Under the pieces are notes generated by a model that searched no databases, was not told where the DNA came from, and saw only the letters and a list, made by a program, of their open reading frames with translations. Source: Punctularia strigosozonata HHB-11173 SS5 (taxonomy: Eukaryota; Basidiomycota; Agaricomycetes; Corticiales; Punctulariaceae). Taken from it: a stretch of DNA of 64,000 nt. Every line of letters starts with the position of its first letter. Position 1 is the stretch's first letter. A program made the translations under genes and the position numbers. This document shows, piece after piece, positions 8,776 through 21,439 of the stretch. The stretch is from the NCBI RefSeq assembly GCF_000264995.1, contig NW_006767449.1:395773-459772 (forward strand), in the 5' to 3' direction.

Positions 8776-9426
8776 TCATGACTTCCCGCCTTTCCCAGCC
8801 GCCTGAGTCTCCTCGCGCAGTTTGCTCTGTATGACGGTGAGCAGGAAGTTGAGATTCTCCTGCTTCTTCGTTATAGTATCTTGCAGCGTCTCCAGGTTCC
8901 CGCGTACGAAGTCCACCTTAGCCTGATAATATTTAGTCGCTTGTTGTCGAGACTAGATAGCGATCGTGGATCAGCGATGAAGGGGGAACGAGTACAATAT
9001 TGCATGGGACGCGCCTTCTTGACATAGTATCCCGTTCCGACATCGACAATCACATTTTCCACGTCGCATAGTTTGCCCGGTACGTATAGCGAGTTTGTTA
9101 ATGGGACGAGAGTCGTTTTATCTGTGACAGGCTGTTAGGCATTGCCGTGGTCGACGATGAGACTGTATCACGCACCTTTGTTTTCCGGATTAATCTCTTT
9201 GACGTTCTCAATGCATGCGCTGAACTTGGCAAGCGCCGCCTTCAGTTGCGTGAACGAGTTCGTCAGATGGGTCAATTCCTAAATTCCACGTCCTGCATGA
9301 GTACAATCCCGTCCATGGATAGAGGGCGTGCAAACGTACCTCTTCCAGCTGCCTCCGCACATCCGACAGTTGCTGCAAGTCGAGGTCGGTAACGTTGATC
9401 TGTTGGCCTTGGGGAGCTGAAGCCAT
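8776..9426 (-). CDS. GIM5: Prefoldin subunit 5 (157 aa, 4 exons)
   Basis: Prefoldin is the hexameric jellyfish-shaped chaperone that hands unfolded actin and tubulin to the cytosolic chaperonin CCT; subunit 5 is one of its two alpha-type subunits. Exons are 9426-9340, 9278-9176, 9121-9015 and 8952-8776. The product begins [20 protein letters not shown], continues with [16 protein letters not shown] (first coiled-coil helix) and the beta-hairpin core ([24 protein letters not shown]). It ends with a second long coiled coil ([18 protein letters not shown]). Length and domain order match human PFDN5 (154 aa). Introns 1 and 2 are GT-AG (61 and 54 nt). Intron 3 (9014-8953, 62 nt) must start with GC to join KK to SRQQATKYY in frame. 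It is divergently arranged with the DUF4484 gene, 255 bp between start codons. Confidence 0.93.
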
Positions 9427-9681
9427 CCTCGTCCCTGAAACTAAAGCGCGGAGCGAATTCAAGGGCCAATCGCGTGACAATGGCCGTAACAACCTTTCGC
9501 GTGCCGATCAGGGACGTGTGACGCTACGTCACCACCGAACTTCATCTTCTCACCCCGACAAGGCGTTGAATGACACTCTGGCTCGTTTGCGACACCTGTT
9601 TCCATACATCCGTTCTCGGTCCTTTCCCTAATTCCCACCAACACCCATACTTATTATTCACGAAGTGGAAGACGTTTTTTG
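9427..9681. promoter_or_regulatory. Shared 255-bp divergent promoter region
   Basis: Only 255 bp separate the start codons of the minus-strand prefoldin gene and the plus-strand DUF4484 gene, so both promoters and both 5' UTRs must lie here. I see no clear TATA box; C/T-rich stretches are present on the plus strand. Co-regulation is an inference from the arrangement. Confidence 0.5.
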
Positions 9682-12154
9682 ATGACTGCGGATGCAAGCT
9701 CTACGAGGATACCCCAGGATGTCGGTACGTCGGACATACAATTATACTCGCGATATGAACTTCTGCTGACTGTGTAATGACTTCGCTGGGGCAGTCGCCA
9801 TATTTCACGCTTCGTTCCATCCGACCCAAGGAAATACATTGGACTGGTCATTGAAAGCAAGTCCTGGTATGTCCCATCCTATGCTATGGCTGTGTTTGCG
9901 GCGAAGATTAACGTTGTTTGGCGTGGAGATTTGGACCTTAATCACGTCGAATTTAGTGCGCTGCCAAGTGGGCTTCATCTTGTTGAGGAAGATGTCGTGT
10001 CAGTGTTGTCTCCCTGGCCGCAGGCTTGTCAAGCCTAACTCACAGTCCATGCGGGCGCACAGATATTTTACGAAAGGCCCACACCATGGTGTGTGCGTCT
10101 TCCGCCGCCGCCGAACAACCGAGCATGGTCATCGAGGCTTTCGACTCTCATCTCTTGGCATACTCCTGGCCAAATCCGCAAGACCTCGACCTTGGGTGCG
10201 TCGTTCCGTACGCCGTATCGGAACTGTGCATACTTACCGCAGCACAACAGCGCCACGTACCCGCTCTGAAACGATTGATCTCCAATATATATTCGTCCTT
10301 GGAAGACCACGATACCCTGGACATATCCGAAGCCGATTTCGACCCTGCGCGCGTCTTTTTCGAGGAGCGTAAAGTTCAACGAGCAGATTTGGGCGGTGCA
10401 GGTGACTGGCGAGGGTGGCCGAGCGATCTGGATGGCGTGCGTGTTTCTAACGTTCATACCAACATTGCTGCTCACACGGATTGAACCTTCAGCCCGACGC
10501 CGACTCCTATGGCCTTGCGCCCAATCCAACATTACATCTCCCTCATCTCCTCCGGATATTAGGTCCCTCAGCTCTGACGCTCTATAAACATGTCCTCGGC
10601 CGGCGGCGCATCCTCATATTCACGCTCCCGCCCGTAGAGGCGGCCTGTATCCTATGTCAGGTGGCCAGCGACATCTGTTTCGAGGCCCAAGTAGACTCAA
10701 CGCACACTAGCAGTAGTGTCGAAGGGGTATTGATCGAGGGCTTGTCTGACGGAGAGGACGTGGGCGTGGCTGGGGAGGCATTCGGACGCGATACGTCGAG
10801 AGAGACGAAGCTGAAGGGACGGAATGCGGATGGCATCAAGGCTCTCGGGATGGTCAACTTGAACGACATGGACAAATTGAAGGAGGAAGGGGCAAATGGT
10901 CGTGGCTGGATAGCATGTAGGGCTTACGAAATTCACTGCTTATGGTGACTGATGGCAGATTTGCAGGCACGACTGACGCTATATTCCTCGAGAAACCATC
11001 CTACTACGACCTCCTCATCGACCTCACGACATCCACACCATCCAAGGCGTCCCGGCCGACATTACACATTTCCAGACCTATGGCACAAAAACCTGGCACC
11101 AGAGGACCATCTCACGAACTAGTGACCGTGCGCTTCACGTGGAGCGACGTGAAACTCGTATGTTCTACTTCCCACCTCGCACCAATACTTCCGACTAACT
11201 GACCACATTCTACAGTGGACAGAATTGAATCGCATCCTCGACCGTGATGGTTCGGGCCATCACCACGACTGCGCCGACTGCGGCGTGCCCGCCTCGTCCT
11301 CCTCCTCCTCCTCAAGCCCAGGTTCACCCAATGCAAAACCGAAGACTTCAGCGTGGACCGACGTCTGGCGGTTATACGAAGACGTGTGCGTCATATGCGC
11401 CGGGCTTTGGATGGGCAGCTGGCGCGCCAACTCCCGGGCGTCCTACACGTCCGTGAATGGGAATCAGTGGGGCCAGGCGCGCGAGGATGGAGACCAGGAC
11501 CTCAGCATCGACGGGACATACGTCCGCAACCTGGGCATGGGCATCGAGGGCCGGCCGAGCGTGAGCTCGAGCATGGGCATGGCAAGTAGCACCAGCACCA
11601 GCAGCGCAGGATTCGGTAGCGGGATTGGCAACAACGGCGGAGGCGCGGGCATTGGCAACAGCGGAAGTCGCATAAGCCTCCGCACGATGCGTCGGAGTAG
11701 CGGCATATCATCCTGGTCCGCAGGCAAGTCCACCCTGCGTGGGCCCGAGCCATCCTCATCATCGGGCAATGTGAAGTCCGCCTCGGTCTCCGCCACTGTC
11801 GCGGAAGCGCAAGTCGAAGATGACGACGACCTCGCGTCGCCTGCTGCCCAGGACGCACGCGAGAACGCCGAGCGCCAGCTGCGCACGACGCTCGCGCTCC
11901 TGCAAACGTTTCACGCGCACACGTGCTTCCAGCTCTCGACGCTCGCGGCGTTCCTCCCGCCTGCGTCCGCGATCGAGGGCGGGCGGACCGTGGTGCTCAC
12001 GCCAAAGGACATCCTTGCATTCGAGCTCGGCCCGCTGAGCACGCTCGACGCGCGATTCGTGGAATGGATCGCGGAGGAGTACGCGGGCGATACGCGGGTG
12101 GTGATCAAGCGCGGCTGGAAGGATCTGCTCGGCATGGTTTTTGGATTGAGCTGA
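9682..12154 (+). CDS. LCHN/Anr2-type DENN-related protein with DUF4484 (685 aa, 8 exons)
   Basis: Exons are 9682-9724, 9795-9866, 9929-9998, 10063-10195, 10251-10436, 10493-10916, 10967-11157 and 11216-12154. The N-terminal uDENN-like part reads VAIFHASFHPTQGNTLDWSL, then LNHVEFSALPSGLHLVEEDV and YFTKGPHHGVCVFRRRRT, the core signature of LCHN/DENND11 and yeast-type Anr2 proteins. The middle has LPHLLRILGPSALTLYKHVL. The C-terminal DUF4484 ends with TPKDILAFELGPLSTLDARF near residue 634 and GWKDLLGMVFGLS. A Ser/Gly-rich disordered insert (about residues 380-560) separates the two. DENN-related proteins act on Rab-type GTPases and membrane traffic; the exact substrate is unknown for this family. 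The start codon was chosen because exon 1 (MTADASSTRIPQDV) splices directly into the conserved first strand. All introns are 50-70 nt GT-AG. Confidence 0.88.
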
Positions 12155-12697
12155 TTCGCTATCGTATGTCGATGTGTATATGCATAATAGATGGGACTAT
12201 CTATCGGGATTTTATTCGTTGATTCTGATGCTTTGTAGTTTCTTTCTTCGTCTATACCCCAGGACACTCGCGAGTAAAACGTTCCGCTTGCCCGTATAAG
12301 TTTTGTGCACATAATCAAATGGGCCCGTAGGCCACTCCACCGATTCTATTGATCCCTGGATTTGCGATGAAAGTACGAAAACGTGAACGCATATTAGCTA
12401 TCGGTAAAGAGCGCATGTTTGGTCGGTTAAAGCCTGATAATTACTAGCGGATGCCCTAAGTACCCCAAATAAAAACAATAGACGTCCATCAATATACAAC
12501 AGAGAATCCTCAAGCGTTAGTGGGGGTTGCAACTTCCCCGAAGTGTAATATACGGAAAGCATGCATAATATGCAATGGAAGAAATGCAGTGATCCGCCGA
12601 GACGCGAGTGTGCGACTGCGGGGCATGCTCGGATAGAGTACAAGGTCGCGCGGTTGCGGCGGCTGCGCGGATACCAGCGAGTGTCTTGGGGGACGGT
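12155..12697. other. Convergent intergenic region
   Basis: This is the space between the 3' ends of the DUF4484 gene (+) and the glycosyltransferase gene (-). It should hold both 3' UTRs and poly(A) signals; no other gene is visible. Confidence 0.6.
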
Positions 12698-15600
12698 CTA
12701 GTACGAGAAGGTCGTCATCCAGGGGTTAAGCACAATAGGGAACAGAATATGACATCCGACAACGAGAGCCATCTTCATATCGAACGCAAGTCAGCAAGGT
12801 GTCCCCGCGAACTGTCAATGAAGGGCGACTCACCGGGAAGATGACGTCCCAATCGCTCGGGTCAATCCTCCATCCCATCGGCATGACGGGCAGCGTCAAC
12901 ACGATCATGGCGGCGACGCAGAACCCGCAGACAACGAACGAAAGCCAGAAGCGCTTGAATATGCGCGGAATCTCGACGAAGAAGTTGGAACGCTCGACCT
13001 CCTTCTTCGTCGCGCCCCACTGGATGTTGTACGAGAAGAGGTGGGCGAGGAGTGCCTTGGACAGGTGAATGCTCAGTCCGCCGAAGAAGAAGAAGCTGGA
13101 GAAGGCGACATAATTAGTAAATTGCGGGAGTGTAGCAAGGAGGTACTCACAAGAAGGGTATCCACTTGAGATTCTCTGCGAGGGAGTCGAGGAAGCTCCT
13201 CTGACCGAGTCGGTATTCAAGTAGGGTGAAGCCGAGGTTACCCGCGCCTGGGACGTACCGGTTAACATAGATCACGACAACATTTGCAGGGATACTCACA
13301 AGGGAAAACTACGACGCAAGCCAGCCAGATTTCGAAGCTGTGGAGGTAGAACGCGTCGACCTCGATCGCCCATCCGACGAGCAAGAAGTTGAGCACCGTG
13401 AGGATGAACGAAACCGCGATGCCGTAGTACGAAAACATGTAGGACATCATGCTGATCTTGTAGTGCACCGGCGCGTCGCTCCAGACGAAGATCCTGAGCT
13501 GCTTATTGATCGGGCCTAGGCGCCACCAGTCCTTGAGCGGGTTGAAGATGAGCTCGTTGCATCCGTACGCGTACTTCTCCCAGCGATTGAGCTCATCGTC
13601 GGGCGTCAGACTGACGCCCTCTTCGAATCCGCCGCCGGAGTAAGTTGCCCAGCGAATGATGTACCCTTTGAGCTGGAGCCTCATAGCCATGTCGAAGTCT
13701 TCGGACACGTTCGTCTCCGACCAGATCTTCGTCTTCCCGTCGGCCGGGTCGACGAACGCGGCGTCCTGTAGCGCGGACCACCGGAGGAACGCGTTGTGTC
13801 CGACGAACGGCGCGACCTCGCCATTGGCGCAGACCATCGATATGCACTTGTTGATCCTCCGCGTGAAGTGCGTGATGCCGTTTTCAAAGTAATGGTGCGC
13901 GACCTGCATCACGCCCGACTCGTGCTGGATGATCGCCACGTCCGGGCACTCGGCCAGCTCCCGCGCGGCGTCGCGCAGGCAGTCCTCGGGCACGACCGTG
14001 TCCGAGTCGACGATGAGGATAACGTCGCCCACGCGGATGCTCCGCCCATTGCGGGCCCAGGGCTGGTACCGCCGGCCACTCTCCTCGAACGTTTCCTCCA
14101 CCGCACAGGCCAGCGCCTTATCCTCGAGCGTCGGCCCGCCCTCCTCTTCATCGTCTTCCCCGCGCTCTATCATCTCCTTCAAGATGCGCTCCATCTTGAG
14201 CGACATCGCGAGACCGTAGTTCATGTTGCTGGCCTTCTTGAACCGGCCCGCGCGCTTGAACCCGTCCGGCTCGTTGCTGTGCCCCGGGCGCGCCACCCAC
14301 CCGATGTTGTGGTCGGCATAGAACGACATCCGCGCCTTCCGATCTGCCTCCGAGATGAGCTGCATCCCGTCGTCGTGGATGAAGATCGCGCTCGTGCCCC
14401 CTTGGCGGGCGTACGTCTGCATAGCGCGTTTGAGCGAGAACACGCTCGGCGCGATCGTCTGCTCCAGGCTCTCCTTGTACACCGGCATTTCGATCGTGAT
14501 GTGCGGCAGAGCGGCGTCGACAGCCTTGTTCGGCGAGGGCTTGACGGCCGAGTAGTACTTCGAGTTTTCGTGGTAGTGCGCGACCGGGCCGAGGATGCAT
14601 GAGAGCTGGCCGACGACCTGGAGCGCGAAGAAGAGCGCAACGCAGAAGAGAAAAGGCGAGGTGATCATGAGCGCGAAACGAACGGGCGAGTGGTCTAGCG
14701 CATATTCTTGGATCATGAGCGAGAGGCCCGACCCCAAAAAGACTGTGTCAAGATGTGCTTGTATATGAGCACGCGGACGAAACGCAGACAGGAGAAGGCG
14801 AACGCACATATGGACAACGCGGCTGCGAGCCCGTTGTAAGCAGGCGCGAAAAGCCGGATCGGGCGCTCCTCGAGGTTCTTCTCGAGATCTTTCTCGGGAC
14901 GAGCGCTCCCGCTCGCCGCGCCGCCAGTGCTCCGGAAGCTCCACCACGATCGCTTGCCGGCCCGGTCGCGTGCGTACTGTTCGCGGGCCTGGACGGTGGC
15001 CATACCCACCGGCGTCTTCTGCTCGTCGTTGAGGTTCGCACTAGCCTCAGCAATATCCTCGACGACGGGCGCCTTCTCGGTAAGGCCGACCTGCGAAGAG
15101 CCGGCGGACATGGCCGAGACATACGAGGGTGCCACAGTGACGGCGGTTTGCGAGTGTGCAAACCGTAAACGCTGCATTACCGGAATAGATAGTTCAAAGA
15201 CGCGTCTATACGCCATAGATGTAAAGATACTCACGTTCCGCCACACGTATCTGATGAGCTTGTCCTCAAAGTCGCGGTAGAGGGGGAGAATGTTATCCAG
15301 CGCGTCCGACCAGATGACAAGCACTCGTTCGTCGCGGATGAACGCGCCGCACTGCTCCTTGTCCGCGCGCCCGAGCTGGGGCATCGTCTCGAGGATCTGG
15401 ATGCGCGTCTCCGAGTCGAGGTAAATCGCATTCGCGTCCGAGGCGCTGCAACGAGATGCGCCCGTTTAGTTGCCGTGAACGCACGTGGCTATGTCCACGA
15501 TCGGAGACTCACATCGAGGCGATGGCGGCGTTGACGGCCGCACTCCTAAGCTTGACGGCGATGACGGGGTTGAGGATCTTCACCGCGGCCTCGAATGGCT

Positions 15601-15879
15601 GCAGAAGGTGGTTCTCGTAGGGAAAGCCGCGAAAGCGCCCCGGCTCGACGCGGAGACAGACGCCGCCATGGATGTTCTCCTCCGTGGGCTTGAACCTGCA
15701 TCATCCATCATCATATGCCTCTCCCAGTCGTATAAGCAGCAAAGTGGGCCTACCAGGCGTCATCCTGCGTCTGTAACGAGGACGGAGGAATTCAGACGAA
15801 AAGAACAAGTGAAGACGAAAGGGCGGCTGACCTCCTGGAACACGTGATGGAGGAGCGCATCGTACGCGTCATAATCCAT
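12698..15879 (-). CDS. Membrane family-2 glycosyltransferase, copy A (899 aa, 9 exons)
   Basis: Exons: 15879-15832, 15770-15754, 15695-15513, 15445-15235, 15171-14808, 14742-13300, 13247-13151, 13095-12834, 12772-12698. The N-terminal cytosolic domain (MDYDAYDALLHHVF, then DKEQCGAFIRDERVLVIWSD) leads to membrane spans around residues 245-330. The GT2 core has DSD at about 520-522 (nucleotide-sugar/metal binding), SEDFD at about 621-625 (catalytic acid region) and ELNRW at about 658-662, the equivalent of QxxRW in processive synthases. Four or so C-terminal membrane segments follow. The architecture resembles cellulose/chitin-synthase-like polymerases, but it lacks a classic chitin synthase signature; substrate unknown, product probably a wall or capsule-type glycan. 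A paralogue lies on the opposite strand at 36964-40303. Exon 2 is only 17 nt (TQDDAW). The 63-nt intron 4 (15234-15172) has no in-frame stop. Confidence 0.88.
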
Positions 15880-18800
15880 CCTTATTACCGAGGGAAGGCA
15901 AGAAAAGAACAGACGGACGACGAGAGGACAAGCGAGGGCACGGCACGCACGGCTGGAGGGGATCTTCCACCTGCGTCCGGGCCTGCATCACGCTTATAAT
16001 CGCTCTAATCCAACAGTCGGAGACTCGGAAACGCAGGCACACCGAAGACATGCCCCTCAGGTCCAGATCGTATTGCTGTCACAGCACCGACGGGACATCG
16101 GTGTGGAAACTTTGAAGGCACTGCTGGGATCCACGACGGGAAACCCCCGTGAACCAAGCTGAGCCGGTTCAGCTCTCCGAGACGAGCGACAGGGCGCTCA
16201 CATCCGGCGCGATTTCCGGACACAAGGCGATGGGATGGGAGAGCTGTCGTCGGACGTTGAACGTTGAACGTTAAACCTGTTCATGTCACCGTCACATTCA
16301 GCGCCGGGGCCGTCGGACGGCGGTGGGCCCCGAGCTGCGAACACGAAACCATCCCGAATGTCTTGATGGTCTTTTGGATGCCTGCCGTTGGGATGTCGTG
16401 ATGCTCCTATCGCATCGCCCGCCCGCACCCACGTCCCACGTCGTCCCAACGCGGTACAATCGACCCAGCCTCTCTCTCGCCTTGTGGAACGTGCCTGACC
16501 GCCAATCCGCCGCAGAACCAATTTTGAAGAAGGGGTGGTGTGTGTGTGTTGGGATCAAAATATCGACCCGCTCGGATGGGCTCGCCCGTGTGGGATTCAG
16601 CAGCAAAAAAAAAGCTCCACTTGCGCGCGTTAAAGCTTGAACTTCGAGCTAGAAGCTGCCCTCGAGGATTGAATGAGCCCGTTGAACGAGGAGCCCAGCG
16701 GACAGATCCGCGATAAAGAGGTGCGGAAGTAAAACGCGCGACGTCGTGGCCGTTTGCGGAAAGCCAGAGCACAGCACAGATGCAATCGGGCCTCGCTGCT
16801 GCTGAGTTCGAAACACAATTCTCCGCCCGCTCGCGTGGCCGTGGTTGGATTTGGGGAGCCGGATGAGACTTACTGCTACTGTCAATTCGACGCAATTTCT
16901 TGTCGGAGAATAGCTGTCTCCGCTAGTTCGTCCCTGGATCTAGGCCTGACGTTACCAGCTTTCATGCGCGTCGTGGACCAACGACTCACGTAAAAAGAAA
17001 CAACACTGTTACGAGATACATGCACGAAAACGTGTCTGCCTTTTGCTGCCTTTGTTTCTGTGCAATTTGTGGCACCCGTTGGCGTGGGTTCCACTCGGAC
17101 AACAAGGCGAAGGTGCTGTAGTTGATGGACTGTTTGACGCCCGGGAGCGCAGAGACGGAGATATCGTTCTCGGGGACTCTTCGAATACCCGCCCCACCGA
17201 GACTAATTGTGACGGGATGTTTACTCTGACTTCGCATAACGATAACAGACGAGGATGGACAACAGACTCCGAGCACCGTATGGTGGGCTTTCGGGCGAGC
17301 CTGAAGACCGAGACATGGCTTCACGATTTGATCCTGCTCAGGAATACGAACGGCGAAAGGATAGGACGGCATCTGATGGATCGTTTCAGATGCGGCCCGT
17401 GACGCTATACCTGACCTGCTCAGGATCAGGATCGCTCGTTGCGAAGCTTCGAAATACCAAAGAAGAATCCGTATTGTACCTCACAACGTAAAGAGAAGAC
17501 CTGGATTCGTGTCAATCCTAAGTCTACCCCGATGGTCGCCGTTCCAACCTTGTCGACCGGTACGCCCCGTTGGGTTGTCCGCGCACGCTGCACGGATATC
17601 GCACCCAGCACGCATAACGCGACGGCCTTCCGTTCTCTGGATCTTACAAACGGCGAGGCCGAGTCGAATGCTGTGCCGCCTTCCAACGGTCTTATTCCAT
17701 CTCTCATCGCAAACTTGGCGGATGAACCTGCTATTGTTACAGCGCCGATCACCGCTCCAGCCAGACTATACACATTGTCATTGCGACTCGCCAATCTCGT
17801 CTGTATATATTCCTCTTAGCACCACAACGCGCCGGCTGGCGCTCACGAACGGATACAAGCCATCACATGGTCCTCGTAGCATTAAATCATGCCTCCTCAA
17901 GCCTCCAAACTCTGTCTCCGGGCTGGCATAGCTGGCCGCTTGACCACCCCGCCAGGATCTACACCTTACACGTATGTCCGGCGTAAGAACTAACAAACCA
18001 ATTCTAGTCCCCGATGCCTTGATTCAGAGAGGCAGGCTGATCTCCGTGTTTGTCTCCCGGCGCACGCGACATACTCAGGGTCTCGTCATCCGTCCGGCCA
18101 GCTCCGGCTCTCCTTCGGCTGAGCTCAGCGCTCATGACTCTATATCACAGGTCTTCTTGTCGCTCACGCCTTGGCTGTTCAATTTCACGTACCTTCAAAA
18201 CCCCCGTCCGTCTAACCCCCACGAACACGCGCGCCATACTCAGCACCGCGATTACCAGGTGCAGCTGAACCCCCACGCCCACGTACGAGCAATCCTAAAT
18301 GCAACGCTCCTTATACGCCGGAATCCGCCCCTAGTGGATCTTCACATAAGCTCGAGCTTTCCAGCCCCGTCTACAGATCCGCCAACGCAGCGGCCCCAGC
18401 GAATATTACAGATTTGCCCGCCGTCGATCCACCGGAACTGAACTCTCTATCCCGTCGTCAACCCCGGTCCGATCAGATTCATTCCAGCGCCTTCCAATCT
18501 GCACGGTGCATGCCATCGCCTCTAGCCCATGCAGACCCCTAAATCGTGCTCTTCCCCGTTCCGGAAATCTGAGGATGGAGTAGCCGCCATGGCGGATAGC
18601 TGCACTAGGATACGCCTCCGACGTCGACGTGCTCAGGCGACCTGTGTCTCGATCTGCGTACTAAGGACGTACAAGCCCTCTGCTTATACATGCGCACGGT
18701 TACCTGGGAGTGCGTCATCTCACCCGGCGCGCATCTTATCTCTGTAAACCTTCCGATTCTCTCTCATCTCACGAGGCCGATCTTAGTCGTCCCGGCATTC

Positions 18801-20061
18801 CAAGTCTCAAGGTTGCACAAGCTCCGAAGCTACGAGCAGCTAGATCTCATAGGAGGATTCGCTCAGGCTGTGCGATCTCGGAGCCTCTCCACGCTCCGGT
18901 CAGCTGGTCATCCTGGCCAAGATCCCGGGCCAAGACATCGCCTGTTCCGTTGCTTTCCGGCTAAGTCAGCAGATGTAGCCGCGACGACGACTACTTTCCC
19001 TATAACCTTATTCTTACTCTGCCGCGTTCCAAAGATTTACCGTCCGGAAGTGGCCCGGAATGGGATTACTACCTCCGGTTTTCCGCCTTCGATGAGAGAG
19101 AGAGAGAGAGAGACCTTCAAATTCATCAAACTCTGGACTCACCACCGTACGATTCCCGCCGGCCTTTCCCTGCGCGCCAACGCAGGCTCGCCGGTCAGAA
19201 CCTTTTCCGATTTCGCTCTCGAGACGTCCTGAATATGTAGTCCTATCTGTCCCTGGAGCCACCAGGACATAGGATCGAGAGATAGTACCTGTCCACGCAC
19301 AAGTATGTCTGTTCATCGCCTTCCGGTCCACTGGCGAACTTGCACTCACGGTCGTCACATTGACATGTGCAATATACGCCCGATTATCCCACACAGTTCC
19401 AGAGATCAATCCCGACCATACTCAAGCATTGTGATGCGATTTCTTGCCCAGATTGCGCTTGCATCACACCTGATGTATGGTATGCGGTACTCGGTTCGGT
19501 GTTTTCCGGGTGGGGATGACTACATACGACTGTCGATCATCCAGCGTGGATAGGTCCCGCGCTCGTTGCTCCACCCCCCCCCACCCCCGCCGCCCGCTGT
19601 TTGCTCGAATATCGAGAGTCCCTGCATTTCATCCACGTATTCCTGATATGATGAAGTCAGCAGTTCAACGGCCCTGTTTCTCCAACGCAGAAACAAGACC
19701 TCCACGTTCATGAAATTCAACTTCTTCAGATCTCTCGCCGAATCTTCACAGCAAACTCTTTAAATCTCTGATGGACCTCGGCCTCCCACATTCATAAACA
19801 ACTCCCTCACCTTATCTCCCTTGGTCATTACACCCGACGAGGCGGACGATACTCGATTTCTTGCATAAGCTCGTACGGGTTTCCACGAAAAAATTACCGA
19901 CTCGTAGCGCCCACTGGTTCAGCTACGGTGTCGGTTTAGGGATACGATACGCAGTGTGCTGTCTATCGGGTTACGCGTATCAGACGCTCGAGCAGCTCGA
20001 AGATTGCACCCTATACGCTGTCGATACGGCGTTGCCGGCGAGGCCATCGGCTGCCTCGTGT
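15880..20061. other. Gene-poor 4.2-kb interval
   Basis: Several frames of 60-180 codons exist on both strands, but none shows a domain, a consistent codon pattern or splice-linked continuation. Minor features are three tandem AACGTT-type words near 16257-16275, a GA dinucleotide run at 19092-19112 and C-rich tracts at 19565-19590. The first few hundred bases are the promoter/5' UTR region of the glycosyltransferase gene. Confidence 0.5.
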
Positions 20062-20888
20062 TAAGGCTAAGCTCATGCACGATCCGGGAACATCACGTGA
20101 GCTACGTCACATTTCCGTCACAGTCCTAATTTGGTAAAAACGACTGTCCCTCCGCGACGACGAGCTGCGTTCAATCCGCCCAACGTACATCCGACTATAC
20201 TAGACTACCAGCCTACAGAAACAGTGAATTGCTTCACCTCCGACGATGCAGCTGCATTGGCATCAGCTGCATTTCCCCGATGAGACCGCTCTGACTTTGT
20301 CCGAATTCTCATTTCACAGCTAGTTCGGTGTTGATATCGGGAGATCCGTAGGTGGCAGTATCAAAGACAAGGCTCAGGAGTCCCGGAGGATGCACAGTGA
20401 GCAACGAGGACGACGACGAGGCGACACGTCAAACCAAGCAGCCGTAAATTGCCTTTTTCGGAACGTCACGCTCATCATGTGATGTTCCCGGATCGTGCAT
20501 GAGCTTAGCCTTAGTTCGGATCGGGAGATCCGTAGGTGGCAGTATCAAAGACAAGGCTCAGGAGTCCCGGAGGATGCACAGTGAGCAACGAGGACGACGA
20601 CGAGGCGACACGTCAAACCAAGCAGCCGTAAATTGCCTTTTTCGGAACGTCACGCTCATCATGTGATGTTCCCGGATCGTGCATGAGCTTAGCCTTAGTT
20701 CGGTGTTGATATCGGGAGATCCGTAGGTGGCAGTATCAAAGACAAGGCTCAGGAGTCCCGGAGGATGCACAGTGAGCAACGAGGACGACGACGAGGCGAC
20801 ACGTCAAACCAAGCAGCCGTAAATTGCCTTTTTCGGAACGTCACGCTCATCATGTGATGTTCCCGGATCGTGCATGAGCTTAGCCTTA
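20062..20888. mobile_element. MITE-like element with 33-bp perfect terminal inverted repeats
   Basis: The left end at 20064-20096 (AGGCTAAGCTCATGCACGAT then CCGGGAACATCAC) is identical, in reverse complement, to the ends at about 20479-20511, 20664-20694 and 20854-20886. The outermost pair is bordered by TA on both sides (left TTA, right TAG), consistent with a TA or TTA target duplication as in Tc1/mariner or Harbinger-type MITEs. No coding capacity was seen. It is unusual because the right-hand portion occurs three times in tandem. Confidence 0.75.
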
Positions 20889-20889
20889 G
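20323..20889 (+). repeat. Three tandem copies of a 184-191-bp unit (right end of the MITE)
   Basis: Units start at 20323, 20514 and 20698 with GTTCGG and end with TTAGCCTTA. The first and third appear identical (191 bp). The second lacks 7 bp (TGTTGAT) and is 184 bp. Each carries GGAGATCCGTAGGTGGC, AGTCCCGGAGGATGCAC and a complete copy of the right terminal repeat. Near-identity indicates recent amplification. Confidence 0.9.
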
Positions 20890-21439
20890 TACGATCGCGC
20901 TTTGCCGTGCGTGCGCAGGACCGCCGTTTGCGTGTGACGAAAATAGGCGTAGATACTGGATGATCGGAGCGGCATGCACCACGACGGAAACTGGCGAAGT
21001 CCAAATGCCGAGACGTGACTTCGCCCGTCCTTCACGTATCGCGGAAGTAAGGCGAGACCGGAGAAAAGGGAGAAAAGGAATAAAATAGCATTTATGAGAT
21101 CGTGGCGTACATCGCGTGTTACATTTAGCCAGGAGAGCACAGTCGAGAGTTTTGAGAGGCGAAAAAGCAAGGGTGCGGACACGTATGAGGGCTACAGCCC
21201 GTTTGGGCCGCGCCATTTAACCATCCGAGCGCAAGCGTTGGTCAACCAGCCCCATATCCACCCGCCAACGCATGACGCTGGATCACGTATGCATATATGC
21301 ACCGAAAATCAGAAAAGGTCCGGCCCAGCCCCAGCCTCGCCCGCGGGCCTTATGCCTGGTTGATACAAGGATAGCAGAAGGGGTAAAAGCAGGGGGAACG
21401 GAGTACGTGGACGATGCGCGTGTCAGCGGGAATGCCGTT
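20890..21439. other. Intergenic, 3' flank of small membrane protein gene
   Basis: No gene is supported. Frames of 70-100 codons lack domains and partly continue into the tandem repeat. Confidence 0.5.

Noticed and set aside
13796-14602. 268-codon plus-strand frame opposite the glycosyltransferase
   Set aside because: It is an antisense shadow of a high-GC coding exon; no independent domain or splice support.
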